58,846 bases of DNA from Nostoc sp. GT001 (GTDB taxonomy: Bacteria > Cyanobacteriota > Cyanobacteriia > Cyanobacteriales > Nostocaceae): the NCBI RefSeq assembly GCF_030382115.1, contig NZ_JAUDRJ010000003.1:1778044-1836889 (forward strand), given 5' to 3'. This document shows, piece by piece, positions 34,502 through 43,319 of this stretch (position 1 is the first letter of the stretch; each line of letters begins with the position of its first letter). The position numbers and the translations under genes were made by a program. The notes under the pieces are model-generated. The model searched no databases, was not told the origin of the DNA, and saw only the letters and a list, made by a program, of their open reading frames with translations.

Positions 34502-36016
34502 CTATAAATCAGTTAATGTAAGAGTGAATGTAGTCCATCCATTGCCACTTTCTACTTTAATGTTTCCTTGCAATTGTTCGACTAATTTCTGGACTATCGA
34601 TAAACCTAAACCCGAACCACCTTGATTCCAGATATCTGCATTGGGGAGACGATAAAATTTATCAAATATCCGTGGTAACTCTGTCACCGCAATTTCTACT
34701 GAATTACTGACAGTAATAATTGTTTTTGCAGGTGCTTCCGAAGAATTGTGACTTACACTTAAGACAATTTCACCACCCGCAGGTGTGTATTTACAGGCAT
34801 TATTGAGCAATTCTACTATAATGCGTTCCAAGCTAATGCCATCTGACAATAGCGGCGGGAGATTTGCAGGGAGATTCGGCTGTAGAGTTTGCTGATGTTG
34901 TTGAACACGAATTTGAAACGGCTCGATAACCCAAAGTAACCACTGTTGTAAGAGCAACGCATCAGGTGTAATAACTGGATAGGATGAGCTTTCTAGCCGT
35001 TGTAAGTCTAGTAGATCGTTAATTAATTCTAGTTCGCGATCGCACTCGCTTTCCATTAACTTTAGACAGCGTTTAGCTTCCTCAGTATTATTAGATAGTT
35101 GTATCATTTGAATCATCATCTTGATATTACTCAGAGGCGATCGCAGTTCATGAGAAACTAAATTCAAAAAGTCATTTTTGAGTTGATTTATCTCTTCCCA
35201 TTGCTCCACAAGTTGTTCTTGCTCAATTTGCTTTTGATGCGCCTCAATCGCTCTTTTGCGCTCAGTAATATCTCGAAACACTAACACAGCCCCTGTAATA
35301 TTATCTTTGTCATCTTTAATCGGTGCAGCGCTGTCATCAATTGGTATTTCTGCACCATCTTTATTAATCAGAATTGTTTCTGCGGGGAGATGAACGATAG
35401 TACCATCTTGAAGAACTTTTATAATCGGACTTTCAATAGGGTTATGAGTTTTGCCATTAGCAATATTAAATACTTCTGATGAATTTCTACCATAAGCTTC
35501 TTCCTGTTTCCATCCAGTCAGATTTTCCGCAACTGGATTCATAAAAGTGATTACATCTTGTAAATCGCTAGCAATCACACCATCGCTGATACTTTTTAAA
35601 AGTGCATCCAGCCATTTTTTATTAACTTTTAATTGCCTTTCAAAACCATGCTTAATCAAAGTTATTTCAATATTTGTTTGTAACTCTTTTTCTTTAAAAG
35701 GTTTTAATAGGTAGCCAAATGGCTCAGTTATCTTAGCTCGTTCTAATGTCTTATCATCTGCATAAGCAGTCAAATAAATTACTGGAATATCCAAACGCTT
35801 ATAGATTTCTTCAGCAGCTTCTATGCCGTCCATTGAGCCTTTAAGCTTGATATCCATCAGTACTAAATCTGGAGATATTTCTATTGCTATATTAATTGCT
35901 TCTTCTCCTGAAGAAGCGATAGCAGGCACTGTGTAACCAAATTTCTTCAGCCGATATTGTAAGTCTTTAGCAACAATAGCTTCATCTTCCACAACTAAAA
36001 TTTTTGCGTTTGTCAT
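34502..36016 (-). CDS. Response regulator-PAS-histidine kinase
   Basis: A 504-residue signalling protein. Residues 1-120 are a receiver domain (acidic Asp55 in LVLMDIKLKG, Glu10-Asp11-Glu12 pocket, Lys in LLKPFKEKE). A PAS domain follows (residues about 130-255, with the PAC end VLVFRDITERKRA), then a HisKA domain with phospho-acceptor in LVSHELRSPLSNIK and an HATPase with NNACKYTPAGGE and GSGLGLSIVQKL. It lies 18 bp after the ethylene-receptor-like kinase, so the kinase's phosphate probably passes to this receiver. No membrane segment, so it is cytosolic. Confidence 0.92.
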   Translation of the reverse strand: MTNAKILVVEDEAIVAKDLQYRLKKFGYTVPAIASSGEEAINIAIEISPDLVLMDIKLKGSMDGIEAAEEIYKRLDIPVIYLTAYADDKTLERAKITEPFGYLLKPFKEKELQTNIEITLIKHGFERQLKVNKKWLDALLKSISDGVIASDLQDVITFMNPVAENLTGWKQEEAYGRNSSEVFNIANGKTHNPIESPIIKVLQDGTIVHLPAETILINKDGAEIPIDDSAAPIKDDKDNITGAVLVFRDITERKRAIEAHQKQIEQEQLVEQWEEINQLKNDFLNLVSHELRSPLSNIKMMIQMIQLSNNTEEAKRCLKLMESECDRELELINDLLDLQRLESSSYPVITPDALLLQQWLLWVIEPFQIRVQQHQQTLQPNLPANLPPLLSDGISLERIIVELLNNACKYTPAGGEIVLSVSHNSSEAPAKTIITVSNSVEIAVTELPRIFDKFYRLPNADIWNQGGSGLGLSIVQKLVEQLQGNIKVESGNGWTTFTLTLTDL

Positions 36017-36034
36017 CTTTTATTGATTGTCTAT

Positions 36035-38008
36035 TTATGGTAAAGGAAATGTCACCTGACACTCTACTCCAGTAGAACCTGTAATATTGATGTTTCCTGC
36101 TAACTGATGGGTTAAAGCATCTACTAACTCCCATCCTAATGATGCATTTTTTTGAAAATCAAAGTTTGGTGGTAAGCCAATCCCGTTATCACTAACTATC
36201 AGAATTAAATTATTATTAATTGTTTTCTTTATTTCAATATTAATTGCACCATTCCTATCTTTGGGAAATGCATATTTTAAAGAATTAGATACAAGCTCAT
36301 GGATAATTAAGCTGCAAGGAATTGCTGTATCTAAACCGAAAAAAATACAATCTTCAGTACTTATTGTCAAAGCGATCGCATCTTCATTGACTTCATAAGC
36401 AGTAAATAAACTTGCTACCAAATCTCGAATGTATTCACCAAAATTAATCCTTGCTAAGTCTTGAGATTGATACAACTTTTCATGAACGAGAGCCATTGAT
36501 GCAATCCGCTGCTGGCTTTGTTGAAATATTACCAAATCGTCTTTGTCTTTGATATAGGCAGATTGCAAGTTTAGCAGACTGGAAATAACCTGTAAATTAT
36601 TTTTGACCCGATGATAAATTTCTTTTAATAACACCTCTTTCTCTAATAGTGATGCTTTAATTTGCTCCTCCCACTGCTTGCGTTCGCGCTGCGCGGCTTT
36701 CCGTTCGCTAATGTCTTCGACCACAGAAATAAAATATTTTGGCTCCCCATTAGATTCACGCATTAAAGACACAGTGAGATTAACCCAAACTATGGAATTA
36801 TCTTTGCGAAAATAGCGCTTTTCCATCGAGTAAGTTTGAATATTATCTGCTAAAATCTGCTCAACATATTTCAGGTTAGTATTAAGATCGTCCGGGTGAG
36901 TAATATCTTGGAAAGTTAACAACTGTAGTTCTTTGAGTGTGTAACCGAGAATATCGCAAAGCTTCTGATTAACTAACAACCAGCTTCCATCGATTGCGAC
37001 ATGGGCAATGCCAACAGCAGCTTGATGGAATGCAGCCCGAAATCGCTGTTCGCTCTCTCGCAATGCTTCTTCTATTCGCTGGCGTTCAGTAATTTCTGTC
37101 TGTAATGATTCGTTGATTCTTGTTAACTCTGCTGTCCTTTCCTCAACCATACTTTCTAATTGGTTAAGTAGGCTATTTAGTCTCTCCTCTGCTTGCTTGC
37201 GATCGGTAATATCAGTATGTGAACCTGCCATTCGTACTACATTACCATCTTCATCCCACAGTGCTTGCCCTCGATCTAAAATCCATTTATGGGTGCCATC
37301 TTTACATAAAACTCGATACTCAGTAATGTAAAACGGTGTTTTCTGAGCAAAGTGATCTTGAACCGCTTGTTTCACCCACTCAATATCGTTCGGATGCACT
37401 CGTGTCAAGCATTCATCTAAATTGTTAGAAATTTCGTGGTTTTCATAACCGAGCATTTCTTTCCAGCGAGCCGAGAAGAAAACTTCATTGGTTTTAACAT
37501 TCCAGTCCCAAATTCCATCATTATTGCCTCGCAAAGCTAATTGCCAGCGTTGTTCACTTTCCCTCAACACTTCCTCTGTCCGTATGCGTTCAGCAATTTC
37601 TTTTGCTAGTTGGTAGTTTGCAGCCTCTAGTTGGGCAGGACTTGGTATAGCTAGCACCTGTGGCATTAATGACACAAGCTCTATAGCCGTTAATACCGAG
37701 ACAAAAGCAGTGATAGCTTTGATTAACCCTGATAGCCAATAGGTAGGATACCAAAGCGTCCATACATCCATTAAATGAGTTGTGCCACAAGCAACTATGA
37801 ATGTACCAAACATTAGGAATATCCAGCCGAAAGGCATATCTCGCCGTTTACGAACAAAATAAACCAGCATCACTGGAATTGAATAATAAGCAAGTCCAGT
37901 TAACACATCTGAAATCAGATGCAACCACACCAATCCTGGTTTCCAGAGGTAGCAATGTCCGTGGGGAATAAACTGGCTAGTAGAGAAAAAATTATTTAAA
38001 AATTCCAT
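36035..38008 (-). CDS. Ethylene-receptor-like sensor histidine kinase
   Basis: A 657-residue sensor kinase. The N-terminal three-helix membrane domain (residues about 25-110) matches plant ETR1-type ethylene-binding domains: Asp34 in [15 protein letters not shown], Cys74 and His78 in VACGTTHL. These correspond in spacing to Asp25, Cys65 and His69 of ETR1, where Cys and His hold copper. Two PAS/PAC domains follow (about 150-280 and 325-450), then a HisKA_2-type domain with His466 in [10 protein letters not shown] and an HATPase ([21 protein letters not shown]). Similar receptors are known in cyanobacteria. It is expressed just before the response-regulator kinase. Confidence 0.92.
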   Translation of the reverse strand: MEFLNNFFSTSQFIPHGHCYLWKPGLVWLHLISDVLTGLAYYSIPVMLVYFVRKRRDMPFGWIFLMFGTFIVACGTTHLMDVWTLWYPTYWLSGLIKAITAFVSVLTAIELVSLMPQVLAIPSPAQLEAANYQLAKEIAERIRTEEVLRESEQRWQLALRGNNDGIWDWNVKTNEVFFSARWKEMLGYENHEISNNLDECLTRVHPNDIEWVKQAVQDHFAQKTPFYITEYRVLCKDGTHKWILDRGQALWDEDGNVVRMAGSHTDITDRKQAEERLNSLLNQLESMVEERTAELTRINESLQTEITERQRIEEALRESEQRFRAAFHQAAVGIAHVAIDGSWLLVNQKLCDILGYTLKELQLLTFQDITHPDDLNTNLKYVEQILADNIQTYSMEKRYFRKDNSIVWVNLTVSLMRESNGEPKYFISVVEDISERKAAQRERKQWEEQIKASLLEKEVLLKEIYHRVKNNLQVISSLLNLQSAYIKDKDDLVIFQQSQQRIASMALVHEKLYQSQDLARINFGEYIRDLVASLFTAYEVNEDAIALTISTEDCIFFGLDTAIPCSLIIHELVSNSLKYAFPKDRNGAINIEIKKTINNNLILIVSDNGIGLPPNFDFQKNASLGWELVDALTHQLAGNINITGSTGVECQVTFPLP

Positions 38009-38545
38009 TATAAAAACCTACAAACCTACATATTGCACAATTCTTCACCAAAGCCTGAAGTGCGAAAGAAGAGTTTTTAACCTCAGACCTCTTATAGATG
38101 CGTATACGCCTAGAGAGTGGCTCTCATATTTTAAAGGAGAACTAGGTTTGGCATTTCTCAGAGTTTTACTGTACTAATTTTAGACTAGATCGATTATTAG
38201 CTTGAGCTTCTATATTCTGTATTCGTCATCTTTTCTGAGTTTTTTAATCTGAATAATATAAGATTTATTAAAATTAAAGTACCGCGATCGCTTTGGTTAT
38301 TGTTACCGGATATCCTCTGAAATCAACCATTTACATATATAAAAACCTTCAAAAACCACAGTCATATTTCAGTTATATAATAATCTAATTATAATCTAGC
38401 TGCATACGTGTATTTGCGGGGTAGTTTTGCCGCATCCTCTACAAAAGTTTCTCACTCTTGTAAAAAATCAAGTACAACATTTGTATCTATTAAGATTCGC
38501 ATTATTTATATTTTTCAGTCAGATATCCCTCTTCTGCCACCCACC
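38009..38545. other. Divergent promoter region between the sensor kinase and the Rieske gene
   Basis: 537 bp, AT-rich, no gene recognised. It must hold the promoters of the two divergently transcribed units. Confidence 0.45.
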
Positions 38546-39568
38546 ATGCAATTTGCAGATTTCTGGTACATTGTCGCACTCAGCGAAGAGTTACAACCTA
38601 ACCAAGTATTATCACGCACCGTTTTAGGAGAATGGTTCGCGATATTTCGCGGTGAAGATGGACAACCCGTAGCTTTGCGCGATCGCTGTTTACACCGCAA
38701 TAGCCGTCTATCAACAGGTAAAATCTGTAATGGTGCTTTACAATGTCCCTATCATGGTTGGGTATATGACGGCGTTGGAAACGTTATTGCTGTTCCAGCC
38801 GAAGGAGATGATTTCAAACCTTCTCCACAGCGTCGAGCCAAGTGTTACGCTACCAAAGAACAGGATGGCTATGTTTATGTGCGGTTAGCCGATACTCCAA
38901 AGGTTGATTTTGAACCCTTTTCTATGCCTCACTACGGACAAACCGGATGGGAGACGGTGCGGGTAATTAACCGTTTTGCTAACAACGTGACTAATTGTGC
39001 GGAGAACTTTATTGATATACCTCATACGGCTTTTGTTCATCCTGGTGTTTTCCGTACTTCCCGCCAACAAAAGTTAGAGATGACTGTTGAACGCTGCAAT
39101 GGTTCAGTTTTGGTGGAGTATCGCAACGAAAACAGTAATTTGGGATGGTACAGCCGTTTTTTGAATTTGCAGGGTGCAGAGATTAAACATAGCGATCGCT
39201 TTTATATGCCAAATATTACCTCTGTAGAGTATAAAATAGCACATAATCGCCATTTATTCATTACCAGTCAATCTATTCCAGAAAATGATAATTCAACTCT
39301 GGTTTACACCGATGTCACCTATAACTATGGTATTTGGAATAAATTAGCGCGTCCCTTTGTGCGGTGGACTGCTCAACACATTATCCGCCAAGACGTGGAA
39401 ATTTTGGGTATTCAGGGAGAAGCGATCGCTAAATACGGGACACAATTTTATAATACACCTGCGGACACAATTCATATATTTGTAGAGTCAATTATGGCAG
39501 CGATATCTCGTGGAGAAGATCCGCGTTTATTGCCAAATCAATCAGTAGAAGTTACATTTTGGGTTTGA
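38546..39568 (+). CDS. Rieske [2Fe-2S] aromatic-ring-hydroxylating type oxygenase
   Basis: I place the start at ATG 38546 (MQFADFWYIVALSEEL), since the 46 residues before it in the frame look non-homologous; the protein is 340 residues. The Rieske cluster ligands are Cys48-x-His50 (CLHR) and Cys67-x2-His70 (CPYHGW). The catalytic part includes NCAENFIDIPHTAFVH, where the non-haem iron His/Asp ligands lie. It oxygenates an organic ring or lipid using electrons from an unknown reductase. Downstream genes for lipid-type enzymes suggest a common pathway, although a MITE now separates them. Confidence 0.88.
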   Translation: MQFADFWYIVALSEELQPNQVLSRTVLGEWFAIFRGEDGQPVALRDRCLHRNSRLSTGKICNGALQCPYHGWVYDGVGNVIAVPAEGDDFKPSPQRRAKCYATKEQDGYVYVRLADTPKVDFEPFSMPHYGQTGWETVRVINRFANNVTNCAENFIDIPHTAFVHPGVFRTSRQQKLEMTVERCNGSVLVEYRNENSNLGWYSRFLNLQGAEIKHSDRFYMPNITSVEYKIAHNRHLFITSQSIPENDNSTLVYTDVTYNYGIWNKLARPFVRWTAQHIIRQDVEILGIQGEAIAKYGTQFYNTPADTIHIFVESIMAAISRGEDPRLLPNQSVEVTFWV

Positions 39569-39648
39569 AAAATAATATCATCTACGCATAAATTAGTCAT
39601 GATTTCCACAGTCATTACACCCCACCCCTTAATCCCTTCCCCGCAAGC

Positions 39649-39812
39649 CTACGGTGTACACACATCTCTCTAAAAAACCAAAATGTTGTAGATCCTCCTA
39701 AATCCTCCTTAAAAAGGAGGACTTTGAGAGGTTTTTGCCCCCCTTTTTAAGGGGGGTTGGGGGGATCAAAAGCTTATGAGGCAACTCTTGAAGACTTGTG
39801 TGTACACCGTAG
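39649..39812. mobile_element. MITE-like element with 15-bp inverted ends
   Basis: CTACGGTGTACACAC at 39649-39663 is the exact reverse complement of 39798-39812. The 164-bp element is flanked by a direct 10-bp duplication CCCCGCAAGC (39639-39648, 39813-39822). The interior is non-coding and contains the hairpin CCCCCCTTTTTAAGGGGGG. Confidence 0.8.
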
Positions 39813-39907
39813 CCCCGCAAGCGGGGTGGGGTACTTCAGGTTTAATAAGTAATCAAGCAGACATGATGTAATTGGGAATTAATCAATATCAGTGTGAGTA
39901 ATCATAA

Positions 39908-40660
39908 GTGGAAATACAAAATTTTTCACAACTACTAATTTTTGGCTCTTTTATCGGATTAGTTGGTTGGACTATTAGTAATCAGGCTGGACGAACTCAA
40001 CTTAAAGTTAAAAGTTGTGAAGATTGGTTGCTAGATGCTACAGGACTAACGATTCAAGGAATTTTGATTCCCTTACTACAAGCTACCTTAGTTTATTGGC
40101 TTTATCAATATTTACTACCCACTCAACAAGGATATTTAGAAGTATCATTAGTTCCGGCTTTTATTATCAGTTTTGTCATGGTTGATTATTTATATTATTG
40201 GAATCATCGTTTATTACATAATAAATTGTTGTGGAAAGTTCATCAAATTCATCATACTGTTACTCAGATGGATGTATTAGGAACTTCTCGCAACACACTT
40301 TGGACAAGCTTGTTAATTATATATTTATGGATACACACTTTATTTGTATATCTGTTAGCCGATCCCACAGGTTATTTACTTGGAGTCAGTCTAACTTCTG
40401 CCTTAGATTTATGGCGACATAGCCGTTTAATCATTCCTGAAAATACCAGGCTATATCAACTTTTATCTACTTGGTTAATCTTACCACAGGATCATGCTTG
40501 GCATCATTGCCGCGAAATCCACAATTATAACTATGGGGCTAATCTGAAAATTTGGGATAAGTTACATGGAACATATTATGAAAGCGAAAAATTGCCATCT
40601 ATAATTGGAATTCCTATCTCATTAAACTTGTTCCAAAAACTTTTCTTCCCATTTTCATGA
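39908..40660 (+). CDS. Sterol desaturase / fatty acid hydroxylase family membrane protein
   Basis: A 250-residue integral membrane protein starting at GTG 39908. It has several hydrophobic segments and the His clusters of the di-iron hydroxylase superfamily: NHRLLHNKLLWKVHQIHH and later DHAWHHCREIHNYNYG. Members hydroxylate or desaturate lipids, sterols or carotenoids; the substrate is unknown. The stop overlaps the next start by 4 bp (ATGA), so it belongs to a three-gene operon with the acyltransferase-like and GH3 genes. Confidence 0.88.
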   Translation: MEIQNFSQLLIFGSFIGLVGWTISNQAGRTQLKVKSCEDWLLDATGLTIQGILIPLLQATLVYWLYQYLLPTQQGYLEVSLVPAFIISFVMVDYLYYWNHRLLHNKLLWKVHQIHHTVTQMDVLGTSRNTLWTSLLIIYLWIHTLFVYLLADPTGYLLGVSLTSALDLWRHSRLIIPENTRLYQLLSTWLILPQDHAWHHCREIHNYNYGANLKIWDKLHGTYYESEKLPSIIGIPISLNLFQKLFFPFS

Positions 40661-41265
40661 CAGTTATAAGTAAAATTCTTTCGTTTTTCCCCACCTTTAT
40701 ATTATTGCTAACTGGTGCAGCAATAATTTACCTTGCCTATTCACCCAATATCTTCAGCATTTTGGCGGTGTTCCTTTCTATTTATGGGCTACCAGTGCTA
40801 GTTTACCGCTTGCATGAATGGGTTTATCCTGTGCGCGAGGGGATTAGTTATCTACTAGGTGAAGAATATAGTCCCTGGTGGGGTACTCATCAAATCCAGG
40901 TAATTTATATTGCAATTCCGGTGTTGGAAGCAGTGTTGCGATTGATTCCGGGGGTATTTTCCTGTTGGTTGCGATTGTGGGGTGCTAAAGTGGGGCGAGA
41001 TGTATACTGGACAACAAGATTGGAGATTGCCGATCGCAGTTTATTAGAAATTGGCGATCGCGTCGTTGTCGGGCATGGTGTCGGTATCTATTGCCACATC
41101 ATTAAACCCCGCAAGCAAAATTTAATGTTGTATGTCAAAAAAGTCAAGATTGGCAGCAATGTTTTTGTCGGTGCTGGATCTAATCTTGCTCCCGGTGTAG
41201 TCGTTGCTGATGGTTCTTATTTACCAGCAGCTACCAAGCTTTATCCTAATCAAAAGGTGCAATAA
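40657..41265 (+). CDS. Left-handed beta-helix acyltransferase-like protein
   Basis: A 202-residue protein. Two or three hydrophobic segments in the first 70 residues anchor it. The C-terminal half has hexapeptide repeats of the left-handed beta-helix fold (LEIGDRVVVGHGVGIYC...IGSNVFVGAGSNLAPGVVV), typical of acyl- or acetyltransferases. The start overlaps the hydroxylase stop, and its stop overlaps the GH3 start by one base (TAATG). It may transfer acyl groups made by the GH3 enzyme. Confidence 0.8.
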   Translation: MTVISKILSFFPTFILLLTGAAIIYLAYSPNIFSILAVFLSIYGLPVLVYRLHEWVYPVREGISYLLGEEYSPWWGTHQIQVIYIAIPVLEAVLRLIPGVFSCWLRLWGAKVGRDVYWTTRLEIADRSLLEIGDRVVVGHGVGIYCHIIKPRKQNLMLYVKKVKIGSNVFVGAGSNLAPGVVVADGSYLPAATKLYPNQKVQ

Positions 41266-42788
41266 TGCGTCCGATTATTCAGCTTTTTGGGCAAATCCTC
41301 GCACCAACTGCGAGGCGATTTCATCAAGCTTTGGATAACCCAGAGTTAACGCAGACATCTATACAGAAGGAAATTTGCGATCGCCTAATCAAAAGTGAGT
41401 ATGGTAAAACTTTGGGGATTCATTCTGTAGACGATTGGCAGCGTGTACCAATTGTAGATTATGATGCGCTCGAACTCTACTTAAATCAAAAAAATCAGCA
41501 AATTTCCCTCACACCAGAACCCATTTTGTTCTATGAAAAAACCTCTGGTAGTAGTGGAGCAGTAAAATGGATTCCTTATACTCAATCTTTGCGGCGATCG
41601 TTTAATCAAATGTTCTGTGTATGGGCGCATGATTTGATTGTACATGGCCCAAAATTTTCCACAGGGAAGCTTTATGCTTGTATCTCCCCGCAATTAAGTG
41701 TAGCGGAAAGCCAAACTTTACAAGATGATTTAGATTATTTAGATGACTGGTTGCGTTGGTTTTTGCGTCCTTGGTTGGTAATGCCAAATAAACTTAATCA
41801 ACTGCATAACGCGAACTTGTTTAAACATCAACTGGCTTTGGCATTATTAGAGGCTGATAAACTAGAAATTATCTCTATTTGGAGTCCTAGTTTTCTACAA
41901 GTACATTTAAAATATATTCAAGAAAATCAGGATTTATTGCGAAAAGAATTATACAATCGAATTTCACATCATCGCTTGCAACTCCTTAGCAAAAGTAATA
42001 TTCCCTGGATGCAACTTTGGCCAAATTTGAAACTGATTTCCTGCTGGGATAGCGCCAATGCAGCAGATCAAGCGCAAGGATTAAGATTAAAATTTCCTGG
42101 TGTATTAATTCAAGGTAAAGGACTACTAGCAACGGAAGCCCCAATAACGATTCCGTTGATTGTAGCTGGGGGATGTGTCTTAGTTCTTGATGAAATATTT
42201 TTCGAGTTCGAGGATGATACTGGTTCCTTGTATGGTTTACATGAACTCAACACTGGCAAGGAATACACGATTATTTTATCGCAGAAAGGCGGATTGTATC
42301 GTTATCGAATTGGCGATCGCATCCGGGTAACTCATTACTATCGCCACACTCCCTGTTTAGAGTTTCTCGGACGACATCAAGCTGTTAGCGATTTGGTGGG
42401 CGAAAAGTTGCAAGAAACTTTTGTAAAAAATGCTTTGACTCTCTTGAACTTGCAAGAAACTAATTTTAAAAGCTTAATGCCCATTGCCGATCCTCCACAC
42501 TATATTCTATTACTAGATTCGGCAACACAAACCCCAGAAATTATTGCCGAACAGTTGGATCTGGCTTTATCAGAATCATATCATTACAAGAGAGCGCGAT
42601 CGCTCGGTCAACTCGCACCACCACAGGTTTTAATTTCTAGTCAAATTCCTGAAATATTAGTTTCCCATCGTATCCGTACTGGAAGTGTCTGGGGAGGTAT
42701 TAAACATCCAATTCTGGCAAAATCACCTATTAGCACTGAACTTTTACAAGAATTGAAGTTGAAAATTGCCGTCAAGACGAAAGACTGA
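41265..42788 (+). CDS. GH3-family acyl-adenylating enzyme
   Basis: A 507-residue protein of the GH3 family, which in plants conjugates acyl acids to amino acids through an acyl-adenylate. The N-terminus FGQILAPTARRFHQAL and the phosphate-binding loop EKTSGSSGAVKWIP are family features, and GLYRYRIGDRIRV is the conserved adenylate region. The C-terminal half is shorter than in plant GH3. In this operon it likely activates a fatty or aromatic acid made or modified by the neighbouring hydroxylase. The one-base overlap with the preceding gene shows coupled translation. Confidence 0.88.
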   Translation: MRPIIQLFGQILAPTARRFHQALDNPELTQTSIQKEICDRLIKSEYGKTLGIHSVDDWQRVPIVDYDALELYLNQKNQQISLTPEPILFYEKTSGSSGAVKWIPYTQSLRRSFNQMFCVWAHDLIVHGPKFSTGKLYACISPQLSVAESQTLQDDLDYLDDWLRWFLRPWLVMPNKLNQLHNANLFKHQLALALLEADKLEIISIWSPSFLQVHLKYIQENQDLLRKELYNRISHHRLQLLSKSNIPWMQLWPNLKLISCWDSANAADQAQGLRLKFPGVLIQGKGLLATEAPITIPLIVAGGCVLVLDEIFFEFEDDTGSLYGLHELNTGKEYTIILSQKGGLYRYRIGDRIRVTHYYRHTPCLEFLGRHQAVSDLVGEKLQETFVKNALTLLNLQETNFKSLMPIADPPHYILLLDSATQTPEIIAEQLDLALSESYHYKRARSLGQLAPPQVLISSQIPEILVSHRIRTGSVWGGIKHPILAKSPISTELLQELKLKIAVKTKD

Positions 42789-42796
42789 TTATTGTA

Positions 42797-42821
42797 GAGA
42801 CGGCGATTCATCGCGTCTCTC
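42797..42821. terminator. Hairpin after the GH3 operon
   Basis: AGAGACG...CGTCTCT forms a short GC-rich stem of a repeat type common in cyanobacteria, 9 bp past the operon end. There is no U tract, so termination is only a possibility. Confidence 0.4.
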
Positions 42822-42891
42822 GCCTTAATGTGTTCATTTTTAATTTTTAATTCCGCTTGCGGTACTACCCTTTTGAAATTTAATTAAATAT

Positions 42892-43239
42892 TTACCGTGA
42901 TTCTAATTTAGCAACTCGCTGCTCTAATTTGTTGACTTGTTGCTTCAATTCAACCACCAAAGTGGCAAGCCGATCAAACATCGGATCTTGCTGTGATAAG
43001 TTACCTCTAGAACGAGTTGATTGTCGTGGGGTAAGTGTTGTTCTTGAGGATGGAGACTGGCGAGTTTTACCTAGCTGAGACTCTAGCTGATTTAACCGCG
43101 ACTCAACACGATTCAAATCCGCTTCCAGATTGTAGATGCGGGACTCTACTTGCTGCGATGAGGCAGTTTTAGAAAAAAAACTGCCCCAAATAATTGTTAC
43201 TAAAATCCCGGCGATTACTAGCACCTTGATTTTTTTCAT
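42892..43239 (-). CDS. Membrane-anchored coiled-coil protein
   Basis: A 115-residue protein with one hydrophobic N-terminal segment (VLVIAGILVTIIWGSFF) acting as signal anchor or signal peptide. Heptad repeats follow in two blocks, RIYNLEADLNRVESRLNQLE and LVVELKQQVNKLEQRVAKLE, separated by a Ser/Thr/Arg-rich linker. No family is recognised; it is probably a small envelope protein. Confidence 0.75.
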   Translation of the reverse strand: MKKIKVLVIAGILVTIIWGSFFSKTASSQQVESRIYNLEADLNRVESRLNQLESQLGKTRQSPSSRTTLTPRQSTRSRGNLSQQDPMFDRLATLVVELKQQVNKLEQRVAKLESR

Positions 43240-43319
43240 ACCAATAGCTGACTTGTTAGAACAGTCTATCTAACCAGACTTGATTGAGATAATTTACAGA
43301 CTAAAAATCTGTAGATATT

